Source: Branchiostoma floridae
Lineage: Eukaryota > Chordata > Leptocardii > Amphioxiformes > Branchiostomatidae
NCBI RefSeq assembly: GCF_000003815.2
Contig: NC_049990.1
Span: 316,612 to 377,526 of the forward strand
Length of the DNA stretch: 60,915 nt
Direction: 5' to 3'
This document shows positions 1 through 8,711 of this stretch, one piece after another. Within the stretch, counting starts at the first letter, position 1, and each line of letters starts with the position of its first letter. A program made the position numbers and the translations under genes. Under the pieces are notes generated by a model. That model made no database searches and was not told where the DNA came from. It saw only the letters and a program-made list of their open reading frames with translations.

Positions 1-1230
1 TAGCAAAACAAATAAGGCTGACATTACGTAGAATAGACATCAAGGTAATGCGATACTCCATGTAAAAGTTACTCATGCAACTGGAACTGGAGAAGTAAAC
101 AGTCAGACATTTCAGAAAGCTTCTACTATTTCATCAGTGACTGGACCATAGCTTGGATGAACATTACTGTAACTTGCAGTTCTCAAAATCACCATCAGGA
201 GGCATTTCTTTCCGTCATCTGATTAGTCTCTATTTTACTGTTAAACCAGAATTTTTAACGTTTTTTTTTTCAATGGCAAAAAATGGGGACCACCAAAAAT
301 GGCCTTATTGGTAGTCCTTATTTAGAGTTGGCCATTTAAACACATTTGTTTTTAGTACATAGAATCAAGAAAATGAAACCTCCTTGGTAGAATACAATGT
401 AATTCAGAAACTTGAATAGTTAGATAGGATCATGACTCAAAAACACCTGAAGATTTTTGGTTGGTACATTTTGTAGTCGTTGCATGCTGTTTACTGTCCT
501 TTCTTGGCTGTATGATTACAAGTGCCAGTCCAGTCTGTTCACAAATGTCTCTCGTGCAGAATAAATGCTGTGTTGTCTGATTTGGAGGCTTAATGGTCAT
601 TTATGTTATTGTTTTGACCCATGAGTGAGTGAGTAATAGGAGATCGAAGCATCAATATTTCAAAAGGCTCATCAGTTGAAAGATTCGTGACAGCTAGTAA
701 AGAAATGAATGGCATACGATATTCCGTTTCAAATTTTTTATTGAGGATAGAAGCAAGTTCCTAAAAAAGCAGCAAGCTGCGGCGCTCAAACTTAGTTGTA
801 AATACATCATTACCAATAACATAAACAATATTTAATTATCTTAAATACTATCGTCCTGCTTAATATTTGATATATATATATATAACTAAGTGATATTTTG
901 TCGTCATCCTTTTGTTATCCTACAAGTTTATATTTCCATATTACACAGATGCAGTATGAAACCGTAGTGTGTATTCCTTGTCGATGTCTAATTTTGCTGC
1001 ACATATTTTCCATTGCTCTAGTTTGGTATCAACAGAAAACCATGACAAATCAAACGCCATGGGAAAATATGATAACGTAAGGTGACCAGCATATTATTGT
1101 GATCTCTGATATTCTTCAGTATACTTATCATTGTTTTATGGCAATGGCTTCTATGCGAAGAAGAAGAAGAGGACTTCAGCCCTTTGGCTGATGTGCATTA
1201 CTCGTGGGTTGTGTACGTGGCGTTTCTGTT
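1..1230. other. AT-rich stretch without a recognisable gene
   Basis: No exon-like ORF bounded by splice sites was found on either strand. The stretch holds a short TA run near 870-884 and is AT-rich throughout. It lies downstream of the minus-strand lectin-like gene and could include part of its 3' untranslated region. A TTTATT on the plus strand near 735 (AATAAA on the minus strand) is one possible distant polyadenylation signal, but nothing else supports it. Confidence 0.5.
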
Positions 1231-1480
1231 AAGGTGCACTCTCACTGCACTTGTGTCAAGCTTGCGTCACTGCGGGGTTCGGAAGATTACTATTTGGCAA
1301 GGCACTTCAGAGATAAAGAACGAATTTTATTACTTTTGTGTATTTTGTCGTCTTTTAAGTCATAGTCTTACGTATTCCGGAATATCTACTATAAAATCGG
1401 CGAAAATACCAAAACAGTGACGCAGTGAACGAACCCCGCAGTGACGCAAGCTTGACTTAAGTGCAGTGAGAGTGCACCTT
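1231..1480. mobile_element. MITE with about 51-bp terminal inverted repeats
   Basis: Both ends carry the same sequence in opposite orientation: AAGGTGCACTCTCACTGCAC at the left end and its complement at the right end. The match extends inward through GCTTGCGTCACTGCGGGGTT with about two mismatches in 51 bp. The 250-bp element has no coding capacity. It ends ten bases before the next MITE. The superfamily is not identifiable by eye, and no clear target-site duplication is visible. Confidence 0.8.
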
Positions 1481-1489
1481 GGCTTTATA

Positions 1490-1713
1490 CCCCCTTTCTA
1501 CTAGAACAGCGCTCTCACTCGCGACCTAAAATTTGACAGAGCGCTTAAAGACCTGTATGAAAGGAAACAAATATTTTTACACTATGTGTGTCTTGTTGCC
1601 TTTTCCAGGCACCCTTTTTGATTTTGTATGATATACCCTGTATGAAATCGAACATTACATGAATCGGGTTTAGGTCGCAGCAGCAGCGTGATCGCCGTCT
1701 AGTGGAAAGGGGG
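1490..1713. mobile_element. MITE, family with CCCCCTTTCYACTAG termini, copy 1
   Basis: The left end is CCCCCTTTCTACTAG and the right end is the inverted CTAGTGGAAAGGGGG. Inside each end a longer inverted match runs through GCGACCTAAA and TTTAGGTCGC. A second copy of the family lies at 3761-4001. This copy ends 25 bp downstream of the stop codon of the lectin-like gene, so it is probably part of that gene's 3' untranslated region. Confidence 0.8.
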
Positions 1714-1738
1714 TCTTAGGTCCGTCCTAAAAGATTCT

Positions 1739-2073
1739 TCAGAAGGTGATAACTATCGTAATTCCAACCCACCAACGTCCCCAATCTATCCCCACGTCGA
1801 TGACAAAACGCCGCCCGTCGCCCGGGTAGACGCCAGTGAACCTGTTGTTGACTTTGCACAAGGTCGGCCCGAGGCGTTCCAGGGCGAATCCGCTGCCCAG
1901 GTCGGTTCGCAGGGGGTAGGGGCAGGCGGCGTCCGGTCCGTAGGTGGCGTCATCAGTTTCCATGGTAACGGCGCGCGAGGTGGCATAGCTCGCCTCCATC
2001 TCTGTCAGGAATTGGTTGTAGAACTGCGGAAGGTTCTGTTGGAGGGCTGTCATGATGTAGCTGGGAAACTCGC
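1739..2073 (-). CDS. Lectin-like gene, coding exon 7 (C-terminus)
   Basis: The exon starts after CTCTGCAG (AG at 2074-2075) and completes a split Gly codon. It reads EFPSYIMTALQQNLPQFYNQ onward, includes PDAACPYPLRTDLGSGF and LCKVNNRFTGVYPGDGR, and stops at 1739. It encodes 110 residues with two Cys. GC content and codon use are clearly higher than in the flanking DNA, which supports real coding sequence. I do not recognise the domain. Confidence 0.75.
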
Positions 2074-4558
2074 CTGCAGAGAAGGAGAAGGACATTTCAG
2101 AAGCACGGCCAGGCACCGGAAAAATTCAAACTGTGGGCCACAAACGACAAGGCAAAAATGTGACGTGTCACAAGTATGAAAACCGTTATTATTTACTGTA
2201 GGTCATCTCAAGCATTAGCCAAGTACTATTGTATTCAGCTTTGCTAAGCTACCTATGAACTCTAAGATCCTCTAATAGCAAATGCTATTCAGATTGCAGT
2301 ATAATCAAAATATTGAAATTTGAAACCACCGTTCGTAGACTTGGTACACCAAAATGCAATGTTTTCACCGAGCAACGGATATAGGTTACCCTGCGGATAT
2401 AGGTGAACTAGCGTTACCAACGCACCTGGTAATCCAAGATTAGGAAAGTTCCTGGTTTCTGGCAGGATGAGCGCAGTGGTGACGCCCGGCGTACGCGGGT
2501 CGGTGTAGCTGAGAGCCCACTGCTCCGGCTGGATCGTGATGCTGGCCGTGGCGGGCAGGTCTGAGATCGGCGCGCCGTCGTGTGGCTGGTACTCCTGCAG
2601 GTCGCTCAGGAAGCTGTCCATGCCCAGCTCCGCAGAAACGGCAGGGCCCAGCAGGCCAGACAGGGCGGTGGACTCGCTCAGTGCGGCGGAGTAGTCAAAT
2701 TCTAAACACACGATTTACTGTAATTACTGGTGGATTCATTTTTTCATTTCAGTTTATTTATTTAGCCTTCGAAAAATTGTTTTTTTCAAAGCACACTTGT
2801 CTGATGCTGAAATCTTGCGTGGCTCACCTGTAGGCCGCGGACTCGATGGAGGACACTCTAGGACAACAAAAGAAAGCGTTTTGATACAGAAACTCAGACC
2901 CAACAGTGTATATAGAATAATCTGTCAATGCAAACCCCAAAAAGTGTCACAGAAAGCCTTCTTCCACAGGGTCACACAACTGTGGAACTCACTTCCACCC
3001 AACACACGTACAGCTTCATCTCTGACTTCATTCAAAGCAAATGTACGGATCACGCTTAGGGACCTTTCTCTGTGTAAAAAACTAATTTTGTACATAAGAC
3101 AAAATATTTAGCTCAACAGTTGATATCATTAATATTATTATAGGACATGTTTCACAGTTTGGAAAATGTTTTTGTCTCGAACATACAGACGGACGCAGTG
3201 TTTTTACTTTATTCAAATTGCAACATAAAATATGTTTTTACTTTACTCAGGTTGCAGCGTTAAAAAAGTATTATTATGTATATACCTTGTATCACCATTT
3301 TGTGTACATTTTATGTGTCACTGTACTTAGTTTGTTATCTACTGTATTTGTATTTCTCTCCCAAGGCCAGCCCTGTAATAGCCACGGCTAGTTGGGCGGC
3401 CTTGGCTGACTGTAACATCAGCCAAACGAATAGATAAATAAATAGTGTTTAAACTTTTCCTTAACAACGAAATGCGTTTAATGTAATACCTCTTTGCATT
3501 GCTCAGACAATCCATTTCTAGTGTAATGTAATTTCTAGACCATTATTAACAAGACATTTTTTACTGTCTGGAAACTGGTTTGGGTGTCAAACATACAGAC
3601 GGACGCACTGTTTTGACTTTATTCAGACTGCAACATAAAGTCAAAACAGTGCATCCGTCTGTATGTTTTGACACATTGCAACATCAACAATATTGAGAGA
3701 AAGTGATGGTGTTACCGGTTGATTGTTCAGCAGTGAAAATATTTGCTGTGTGTCTTTATACCCCCTTTCCACTAGGACGGCGCTCTCTCCGCGCACTCTC
3801 TGCGACCTAAAATTTGACAGATCGCTCAACGTATTGTATAGAAAAGAAAACGAAATCTTTTTACGATTTGCGTGTTTTGTCCCTCTTTCAGTCACACTTT
3901 TACGTGCTGTATGATATACCTAGTATAAAATCGAAGGTTACACATATCCTGTTTAGGTCGCAGAGAGAGCGCAGCGCGATCGCCGTCTAGTGGAAAGGGG
4001 GCCTCAGCTAGACATTTTAGCTGTTTTAGCAACATGACTTCTCCGGTGTAGAATTTTATGATGTTGGGTACATGGCAGTAGTTTTTCACTTACCAGTAGG
4101 TGTCATGATAGTGGCTGTCTCCACTGTAGAAAAAGGTTTTGATTGATTCAGTAAATGGTTTTATAAAGATACTTGTTGGTTCACAGCCATACTGTTGGCT
4201 AAACTTTTGGTTGGTTGGTTGGTTGAAACGTGACGAAAAGATGATATTTAGATGCGCCCTTATTCCACAACAATTTGTCTTGCAAATTATAGTTATAAAT
4301 GCACACAAAACTCCCTGACACTATAATCAACCAATGCCTAAGGGGTGCACTATGTCTAGTAGTAAAGCGCGCCCGGTAATAAAAAACTTACCTTAAAAAC
4401 AAAGTTATAGACTGATATAGTGTATCTCTCCCAAAGTGATTTCTGAAATAGTGGCGTTTGTTGTATAATCAACTATGGTGATATAAAATTCATTCTGTTT
4501 TGTACGAAGGAAAGACAATAAACAAACCTTCACACAGAAACACGCGCGCGCGCACACA

Positions 4559-4600
<42 letters not shown>

Positions 4601-7600
4601 AACACACACATGCACAAATACAAACACACAAACACACACACACGCGCGCGCGTCTATGCACATAAGACTTCTTCGTTCCTAAAACGAAAATGCCGACTTA
4701 CCCGGGGCTTCACAGATATACGGGTTCAGATTCCTGAAAATAAAACACACATTGGTGATCATATTTAATATACCCATGGATCAAGCGGAAAGTAAAAGCA
4801 CAATGAAATTCTTTATAAATCAGAGAAATTGAATCCTAATATAGACGTAAAAGTCCTGAACTCAGCATCGCTGTAGAAATCCAGATCATCACTTTCCCCG
4901 CTGATCCAGTATCTGTAAAAAAAATACACAAAAACATTCGTGATAGTGACTGGATCTACTGACTGTGGCTGTCCCTAGTCATTACTAGACTGAGACAAGT
5001 TCTTTCTTTCTTTCTTTCTTTCTTTCTTTATTGACGATGAGACAAGTCATTACAAGAGTCTGCCTAGGCAGCTTTGGGCTGGTAGCGGCAGAACCTACAA
5101 AAATGCGGACGAACATACAAAGAATTCATACAATATAATACAATAAAATAATCAATAATTAAAGTTCTACTAATCGTCATGTAAGACGGACACAACAGAA
5201 CCATCAGAATCATACTAGAGCCACATTTTGGGTAGGGATCAAGGAGAAGCGAGACTGTGGTCTCAGTGCATGTTTTGTATCATGTTTTTCTTGACTACTA
5301 ATTCTGTACAAGCTCCCATGTACAAGTATTTACTCCCTAGTTGCTAACGACAAAGGCACAGTGAAACTGTAGTTTGTAATGTACATATGTATGATGCATC
5401 TGATGTCATTTTAGTGTGTTTAATTCTGTAATCTTTCTGTCATGTCCATTGTGTGATATTGTATTGATGTATTTTTATGTGGACCACAGGAAGAATAGCT
5501 AACAACATTCGTGAATAGTTTCATCAGCCCGGTTGGTACGTCACTGAATAAAGAGAACAGCGACACCTGTCCTGCAGTACAATGTAAACCATGGCAGTCA
5601 GAATTGCCCTGAAGAAGGTGACAGACGGTCACCAAAACGTCGGTGTGGAATACAGTCAAACCTGCCCGAGCGACCACCTGTTCTCAGCGACCACCTGGCC
5701 ATTTTGACCGCTTTTTCTCGGTCCCGATTTATTTTCCCATTGACGTAAGCATTGAGCGACCATTTCTCAACGACCACCTGGCCAACGCGACCGCGACCGG
5801 CCCAAATTGGGACCTATAACGACCGCATCATTTTCAAGATTGAGGTTTTCATCGATTTTTGATGATAATTAGCGCGATTTTGTGCCGAAATCGGCCAGTT
5901 TGCGTCGGAGTTTGGGGTTAAATTTACAGACTACAGTGTGCGTGTTGTATTTGACATTAAAGACCTCGCTTCTTTGCGTGCGTACAGTGTGCTTGCCATT
6001 TGCCATTAAACAAAACGGCAACCATTTATACTTTGCATCGGGCATGTTTTGAGTCGATACTCTTCTCAGCGACCACCTGTCCAAATCGACCGCTGTTTTC
6101 CGGTCCCCCCTTGGGCATGTTTGACTGTAAACCAATGGCTGTGTAAAAAAAGTCTCTTTATTCAGCTAACAACATTGTTAAGCTAAATGTGTATCCAAGT
6201 CATTCATTCATTTATTTATTTAGTTAGGTAAAGTCAAGTCAAGTCCAACTCACGGCACAGCCCCGCTGGCTCCTTCCATGGCTGCCTGCCTCTCCTCCTC
6301 GGTGTCGATCACAGCCAGCTCGCCGCCTCTGCTCTGGCAGTCGACTATCGCGTCTCCGAAGCTCCTCTCCACGTCGGAGATAAAGAAGCATCTCCCGTCC
6401 GACTCGCGGTACCCTTCGCGACACACTGCAACACAAGCGTACCATCATCCCTGACCCAACCACATTAGTCCATAAAACCCACTGCCAGGAGTTCCAAAAG
6501 CCAAGGCCACGGGGTAGACCCCCGAAGCTCTGGAAGGATCAAATTTCAAAAGACATTGTACTGAGTCTCAAGTGTGCGGAAACAAGTGCTAACAGCTAAG
6601 GAGCGTGCAGTCTGGAGAGTACTGACGGAGGGGAGCAAGGGGCCAGTCCCTGGCCTATTATATATAAAGCACTTAGGCAGGTAGGCATGATCCTTGTCTC
6701 TGCCACATTTGATTTTGTTTAATTTTCTGTTTACTAATAGCATAAGTTAATTTCACTGTATTGTAAATGGACTCCAGGAAGAATGGTGTGAACCTTAATA
6801 GTGTAACACGAATGCAGATCCAAATAAAACAAACCGATTTCAGACTATTAGTCTAGGCGATTGGTGCAAAAATTGCTCAAATTATGATAAAAGCATGAAA
6901 CTTGGCACAAGTGTTCTGTACAACAATAGAAACAATTCTAGGAGTGGTGCCAAAAGAAACCTGCTTTTACATGGCAACTGTTGCTAGGCAACTGTTTTTG
7001 CATGGCAACGAGTACCACTGTCTGAATTTCTGCCTGAAAATGCCTTGATTTTGCACCAATCGCCTAGACTATATCTTATAGTTATCATAGTTATTGGGTG
7101 ACTATTCTCGCTTGGCAGCCAGGGGCTGAATTGCGAGGAGCTTACAATAGGCGGGGCTAAATCGCAAATGTCTGTAGCGAGCTGTCATTCGGCGCCACTC
7201 GGGTGATCTCAATACGACTGTCGCAAGTGTCTGGTGGGGGCTCGCCACTCAGGTATATCCTTGGAAAAGGATGTACATTTTGGGGTAAAGGTAGAGATTA
7301 TGAAATTTCTTTTGAAGGTCTGTATGAACAACAAAAGGTGCGAAAGTATCATCATCACCCCCCCCCCACACACACACACACCCCTATATACTTATTACGA
7401 AGAATAACTTTCACGTCTTCGGCATTAAAATGAAAAGCTAACACCTTTAGCGAAGGACCTTTGATCAATATGAGAAAGAAGGAGGATAAAAATAAACGTC
7501 AGCATATTGTAGGAAAAATGTAAAATTTCAGAAATAAGACCTTACTTTGGATGGTCAGTGCTGGTATTGCCAAGAACACCAGAGAAAAGAGAAATGTCCT

Positions 7601-7606
7601 CTCCAT
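1739..7606 (-). CDS. Predicted secreted protein with a C-type lectin-like domain (seven coding exons, spliced)
   Basis: Joining minus-strand exons 7606-7546, 6425-6254, 4912-4847, 4733-4702, 4123-4094, 2701-2426 and 2073-1739 gives one open frame of 972 nt (323 residues plus stop). Every junction has AG/GT sites and matching phase. Residues 1-20 form a signal peptide. Residues 22 to about 101 resemble a C-type lectin-like domain: a Cys pair around REGYRESDGR, then DAIVDCQSRGGELAVIDTEE, then YWISGESDD, ending in YICEAP. The domain is short: the central Cys pair and the W-N-D sugar-binding region of classical members are missing, so calcium-dependent sugar binding is doubtful. The remaining roughly 200 residues match no family I know. 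They may be an extracellular module, with two Cys in the last exon. Upstream noncoding exons are expected because the ATG directly follows a splice acceptor. Confidence 0.75.
2290..2418. mobile_element. Partial MITE related to the element at 24166-24374
   Basis: The right end reads GATATAGGTGAACTAGCGTTA, close to the right terminus of the complete copy near 24.37 kb, and the ATTGAAATTTGAAACCACCG core also matches. The fragment ends only 8 bp inside intron 6 of the lectin-like gene, next to the donor at 2425. The left end is not clear. Confidence 0.55.
2426..2701 (-). CDS. Lectin-like gene, coding exon 6
   Basis: The acceptor is TTTAG just above 2701 and the donor is CCAG/GTGCGT at 2425. The exon encodes (E)FDYSAALSESTALSGLLGP through ITIQPEQWALSYTDPRTPG to ETRNFPNLGLP: 91 full codons plus split codons on both sides. 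It is rich in Ser, Ala, Leu and Pro, has no Cys, and matches no domain I know. Phase 1 at both ends fits its neighbours. Confidence 0.75.
2824..3435 (+). mobile_element. 3' end of a non-LTR retrotransposon (CR1/L2-like)
   Basis: A plus-strand frame from about 2824 to 3111 encodes the typical C-terminal end of a non-LTR reverse transcriptase polyprotein: KAFFHRVTQLWNSLPPNTRT followed by SSLTSFKANVR. A 3' untranslated region follows, with AAGGCCAGCCCTGTAATAGC, and it ends in GAATAGATAAATAAAT. A second copy of this 3' end, in the opposite direction, is at 10.86-12.48 kb. The copy is 5'-truncated and lies antisense in intron 5 of the lectin-like gene. The clade is a guess from the short AT-rich tail. 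Confidence 0.8.
3591..3667. repeat. Near-perfect 77-bp palindrome (hairpin), copy 1
   Basis: ACATACAGACGGACGCACTG at the left is mirrored by CAGTGCATCCGTCTGTATGT at the right, around a short AT-rich loop. The arms continue with TTTTGACTTTA and TAAAGTCAAAA. The same palindrome recurs at 10977-11053 and, with the loop reversed, at 12350-12425. A degenerate form lies inside the LINE 3' untranslated region near 3180-3250, so the palindrome may derive from that LINE. Confidence 0.8.
3761..4001. mobile_element. MITE, family with CCCCCTTTCYACTAG termini, copy 2
   Basis: The termini are CCCCCTTTCCACTAGGACGG and the inverted CGCCGTCTAGTGGAAAGGGG. Internal sequence such as GCGACCTAAAATTTGACAGA is shared with the copy at 1490-1713. 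It is noncoding and lies in intron 5 of the lectin-like gene, about 93 bp below exon 5. Confidence 0.8.
4094..4123 (-). CDS. Lectin-like gene, coding exon 5 (30-nt microexon)
   Basis: The exon runs from the acceptor TTCTACAG to the donor G/GTAAGT. It encodes (V)ETATIMTPT(E) with phase 1 on both sides and links the lectin-like domain to the C-terminal region. It is supported by strong splice sites and by frame continuity, but it is very short. Confidence 0.6.
4540..4655. repeat. CA/CG dinucleotide microsatellite
   Basis: Runs of ACAC alternate with CGCGCGCG blocks on the plus strand over about 115 bp. The alternating purine-pyrimidine sequence could adopt Z-DNA. It lies in intron 4 of the lectin-like gene. 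Confidence 0.95.
4702..4733 (-). CDS. Lectin-like gene, coding exon 4 (end of the lectin-like domain)
   Basis: The acceptor is TTTTCAG and the donor is CCGG/GTAAGT. The 32-nt exon encodes (T)NLNPYICEAP, the standard last strand of a C-type lectin fold with its final Cys. Both split codons match the neighbouring exons. Confidence 0.75.
4847..4912 (-). CDS. Lectin-like gene, coding exon 3 (middle of the lectin-like domain)
   Basis: The acceptor is TTTTTACAG and the donor is AC/GTCTAT. It encodes YWISGESDDLDFYSDAEF and then RTFT. YWISG corresponds to the WIG motif region of the fold. The donor is weaker than consensus. Confidence 0.7.
5002..5160. mobile_element. Possible LINE tail with (TTTC)n, minus orientation
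   Basis: A (CTTT)n run at 5006-5030 is followed by TTTATTGACGATGAGACAAG and AT-rich DNA with ATAATACAATAAAATAATCA. This looks like the reversed 3' end of a retroposon with a simple-repeat tail. There is no coding sequence, so the assignment is weak. Confidence 0.35.
5540..5650 (+). mobile_element. Possible Penelope-like element remnant
   Basis: The stretch CCTGAAGAAGGTGACAGACG followed by GTCACCAAAACGTCGGTG has the motif typical of animal Penelope-like element ends (a hairpin followed by GAAACGTCGG-type sequence). Sequence before it, near 5480 (GGACCACAGGAAGAATAGC), resembles the LINE 3' region near 6770. Only short similarity is visible. Confidence 0.35.
5651..6129. mobile_element. Nonautonomous DNA transposon with TACAGTCAAACMTGCCC termini
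   Basis: The left end is TACAGTCAAACCTGCCC and the right end is its inverse, GGGCATGTTTGACTGTA. Internal subrepeats of the type AGCGACCACCTG occur several times near both ends. There is no transposase ORF. It lies in intron 2 of the lectin-like gene. Confidence 0.8.
6254..6425 (-). CDS. Lectin-like gene, coding exon 2 (start of the lectin-like domain)
   Basis: The acceptor is TTGCAG and the donor is GTGCC/GTGAGT. It encodes (M)CREGYRESDGRCFFISDVER, SFGDAIVDCQSRGGELAVID, then TEEERQAAMEGASGAV. This is a clear first half of a long-form C-type lectin-like domain: two N-terminal Cys, the aromatic CFF strand, the Ala-X-X-X-Cys helix and the GGELAVI strand. High GC marks it out from the flanking AT-rich DNA. 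Confidence 0.9.
6445..6835 (+). mobile_element. Decayed non-LTR retrotransposon 3' fragment
   Basis: The plus strand carries a broken frame resembling an endonuclease/RT polyprotein C-terminus (PRPRGRPPKLWKDQISKDI, later ERAVWRVLTEGSKGPVPG). An AT-rich 3' region follows, ending in CCAAATAAAACAAA. Stops interrupt the frame. It lies in intron 1 of the lectin-like gene. Confidence 0.6.
6851..7069. mobile_element. MITE with GTCTAGGCGATTGGTGCAAA termini and TA target duplication
   Basis: The left end GTCTAGGCGATTGGTGCAAA is repeated inverted at the right end. TA flanks both sides (6849-6850 and 7070-7071), as expected for Tc1/mariner-type or similar insertion. The 219-bp body is noncoding. Confidence 0.8.
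7091..7231 (-). mobile_element. 3' fragment of the tRNA-derived SINE seen at 12491-12868
   Basis: The plus strand reads AGGGGCTGAATTGCGAGGAG and CTCAATACGACTGTCGCAAG, the complement of the 3' half of the SINE at 12.7-12.87 kb. The tRNA-like head is missing. It lies in intron 1 of the lectin-like gene. Confidence 0.75.
7546..7606 (-). CDS. Lectin-like gene, coding exon 1 (signal peptide)
   Basis: The ATG directly follows an acceptor (ATATTGCAG/ATG) and the exon ends at CAAA/GTAAGG. It encodes 20 residues, MERTFLFSLVFLAIPALTIQ: a basic start, a hydrophobic core and a small residue before the likely cleavage site. The split codon (A/TG) joins exon 2 in frame just before the first lectin Cys. 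The start is well supported because it is the only ATG in frame and gives a classic secretion signal. Confidence 0.8.
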
Positions 7607-7729
7607 CTGCAATATCAGCATAAACACATATTACATAAGCATGAACACCACTTGAAAGCTGATCCGAAAAAAGCAACGTCAAGACCGCTATCGTCGCTAT
7701 TCGCTATTTACCTGCATGTTGCAGGTATG

Positions 7730-8350
7730 GTTTTGATGCTGGTGGGAACTTTTCGGTAGCCGGGGATGTAGGGCGCTGTATCTCGTGAACGGATGGTGCG
7801 AGCACGACGATTTTTGGTACGTGGGTTGGGGGTGGTAGCCTGACACTCAGGTTTGATTTTGGGCCTCCTGGCGTTTGAACTTGACATTGCAGGTGGCATT
7901 TTTGGTGTTTTGGGGGCACTTTTGGCGCTGTGTGTCTGGAACGATACGCGCGATTGCGACGATTTTTGGTGCATGGGTGGGGGGTTGTTGCCTGTTGCCT
8001 AGGATTGACTTTGGGCCTTGTCGCGTTTGAACTTGACCCGGCAGGTCGAATTTTGTGTCCGGGAGGGGTGTTTCCGGAGTTATATCTTCTGAACGGCTGG
8101 TGCTGGCGCGATGATATTTGGCACATGTGTCGGCGGTGGCTGAATAATGCTCAATTTTGATTTTGGCGCCCTTGGTGCTTGAACTTGACATTTTAGGTTA
8201 CCTTTTGTGCGGGCACGGGGCGTGCGCTGTATCTCCGGAACGCAAGGTACCATTGTGTTGCTATTTGGTACGTGAGTTGTTTGTGGTGTCCTGGTGGTCA
8301 GGTTTGATTTTGGGCCGCCTAGTGCTTGAACTTGATACTGTATAGGTTGA
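7730..8350. repeat. Degenerate tandem repeat, about 155 bp by 4 copies
   Basis: Four diverged copies share the blocks GCTGTATCTCGTGAACGG, GACGATTTTTGGTACGTGGG, TTTGATTTTGGGCCTCCTGG and TTTGAACTTGACATTGCAGG, beginning near 7770, 7925, 8080 and 8230. Reading frames through the array are open in places but not conserved between copies. It lies between the lectin-like exon 1 and the intergenic region. Confidence 0.7.
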
Positions 8351-8627
8351 CCCTGTTTTTGTGTGGTTGGGGCATCCTCCCAATATCTGCTTGGTTTTAA
8401 AAACAGATTATGGTTGGGTGTAGAACCATCATCTGGCCTGGGCCACCTTCAATGTATCAGGTTACTTAGTGGCACTGACAGTTTGCCAGATGACGGGAGT
8501 GTACAAGATTATATATCTGTTGGTCAGGTATAATTGGAGTTTGCTTATTACTCTTTGTGGTGTTTCTAGAGCTGTATAGTACTGAGTTTTAAGTTTCGGT
8601 ACAAGTTCCTTTACCCTGTTGGCAATC

Positions 8628-8711
8628 ATGGTTGAACTTGAACTTAAACAGAAGAAGATGCAATTTTCTAATGTGGAGGAGAACTGTATAGAGTGTGGGC
8701 ATAAGAGAAAG
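8628..8711 (+). other. Possible plus-strand first exon (28 codons)
   Basis: An ATG-initiated frame reads MVELELKQKKMQFSNVEENC then IECGHKRK and ends exactly at a good donor, AAAG/GTATGTG. No partner exon could be joined with confidence. Downstream plus-strand sequence at 8836-9390 has broken frames with protein-like stretches (for example WGLTVAAAWGLPLFILSNVY). It could be a decayed mobile-element gene or chance. Confidence 0.2.

Noticed and set aside
4405-4682. Cys/Val-rich and His/Thr-rich frames at the CA/CG run
   Set aside because: Dinucleotide repeat translated on both strands.
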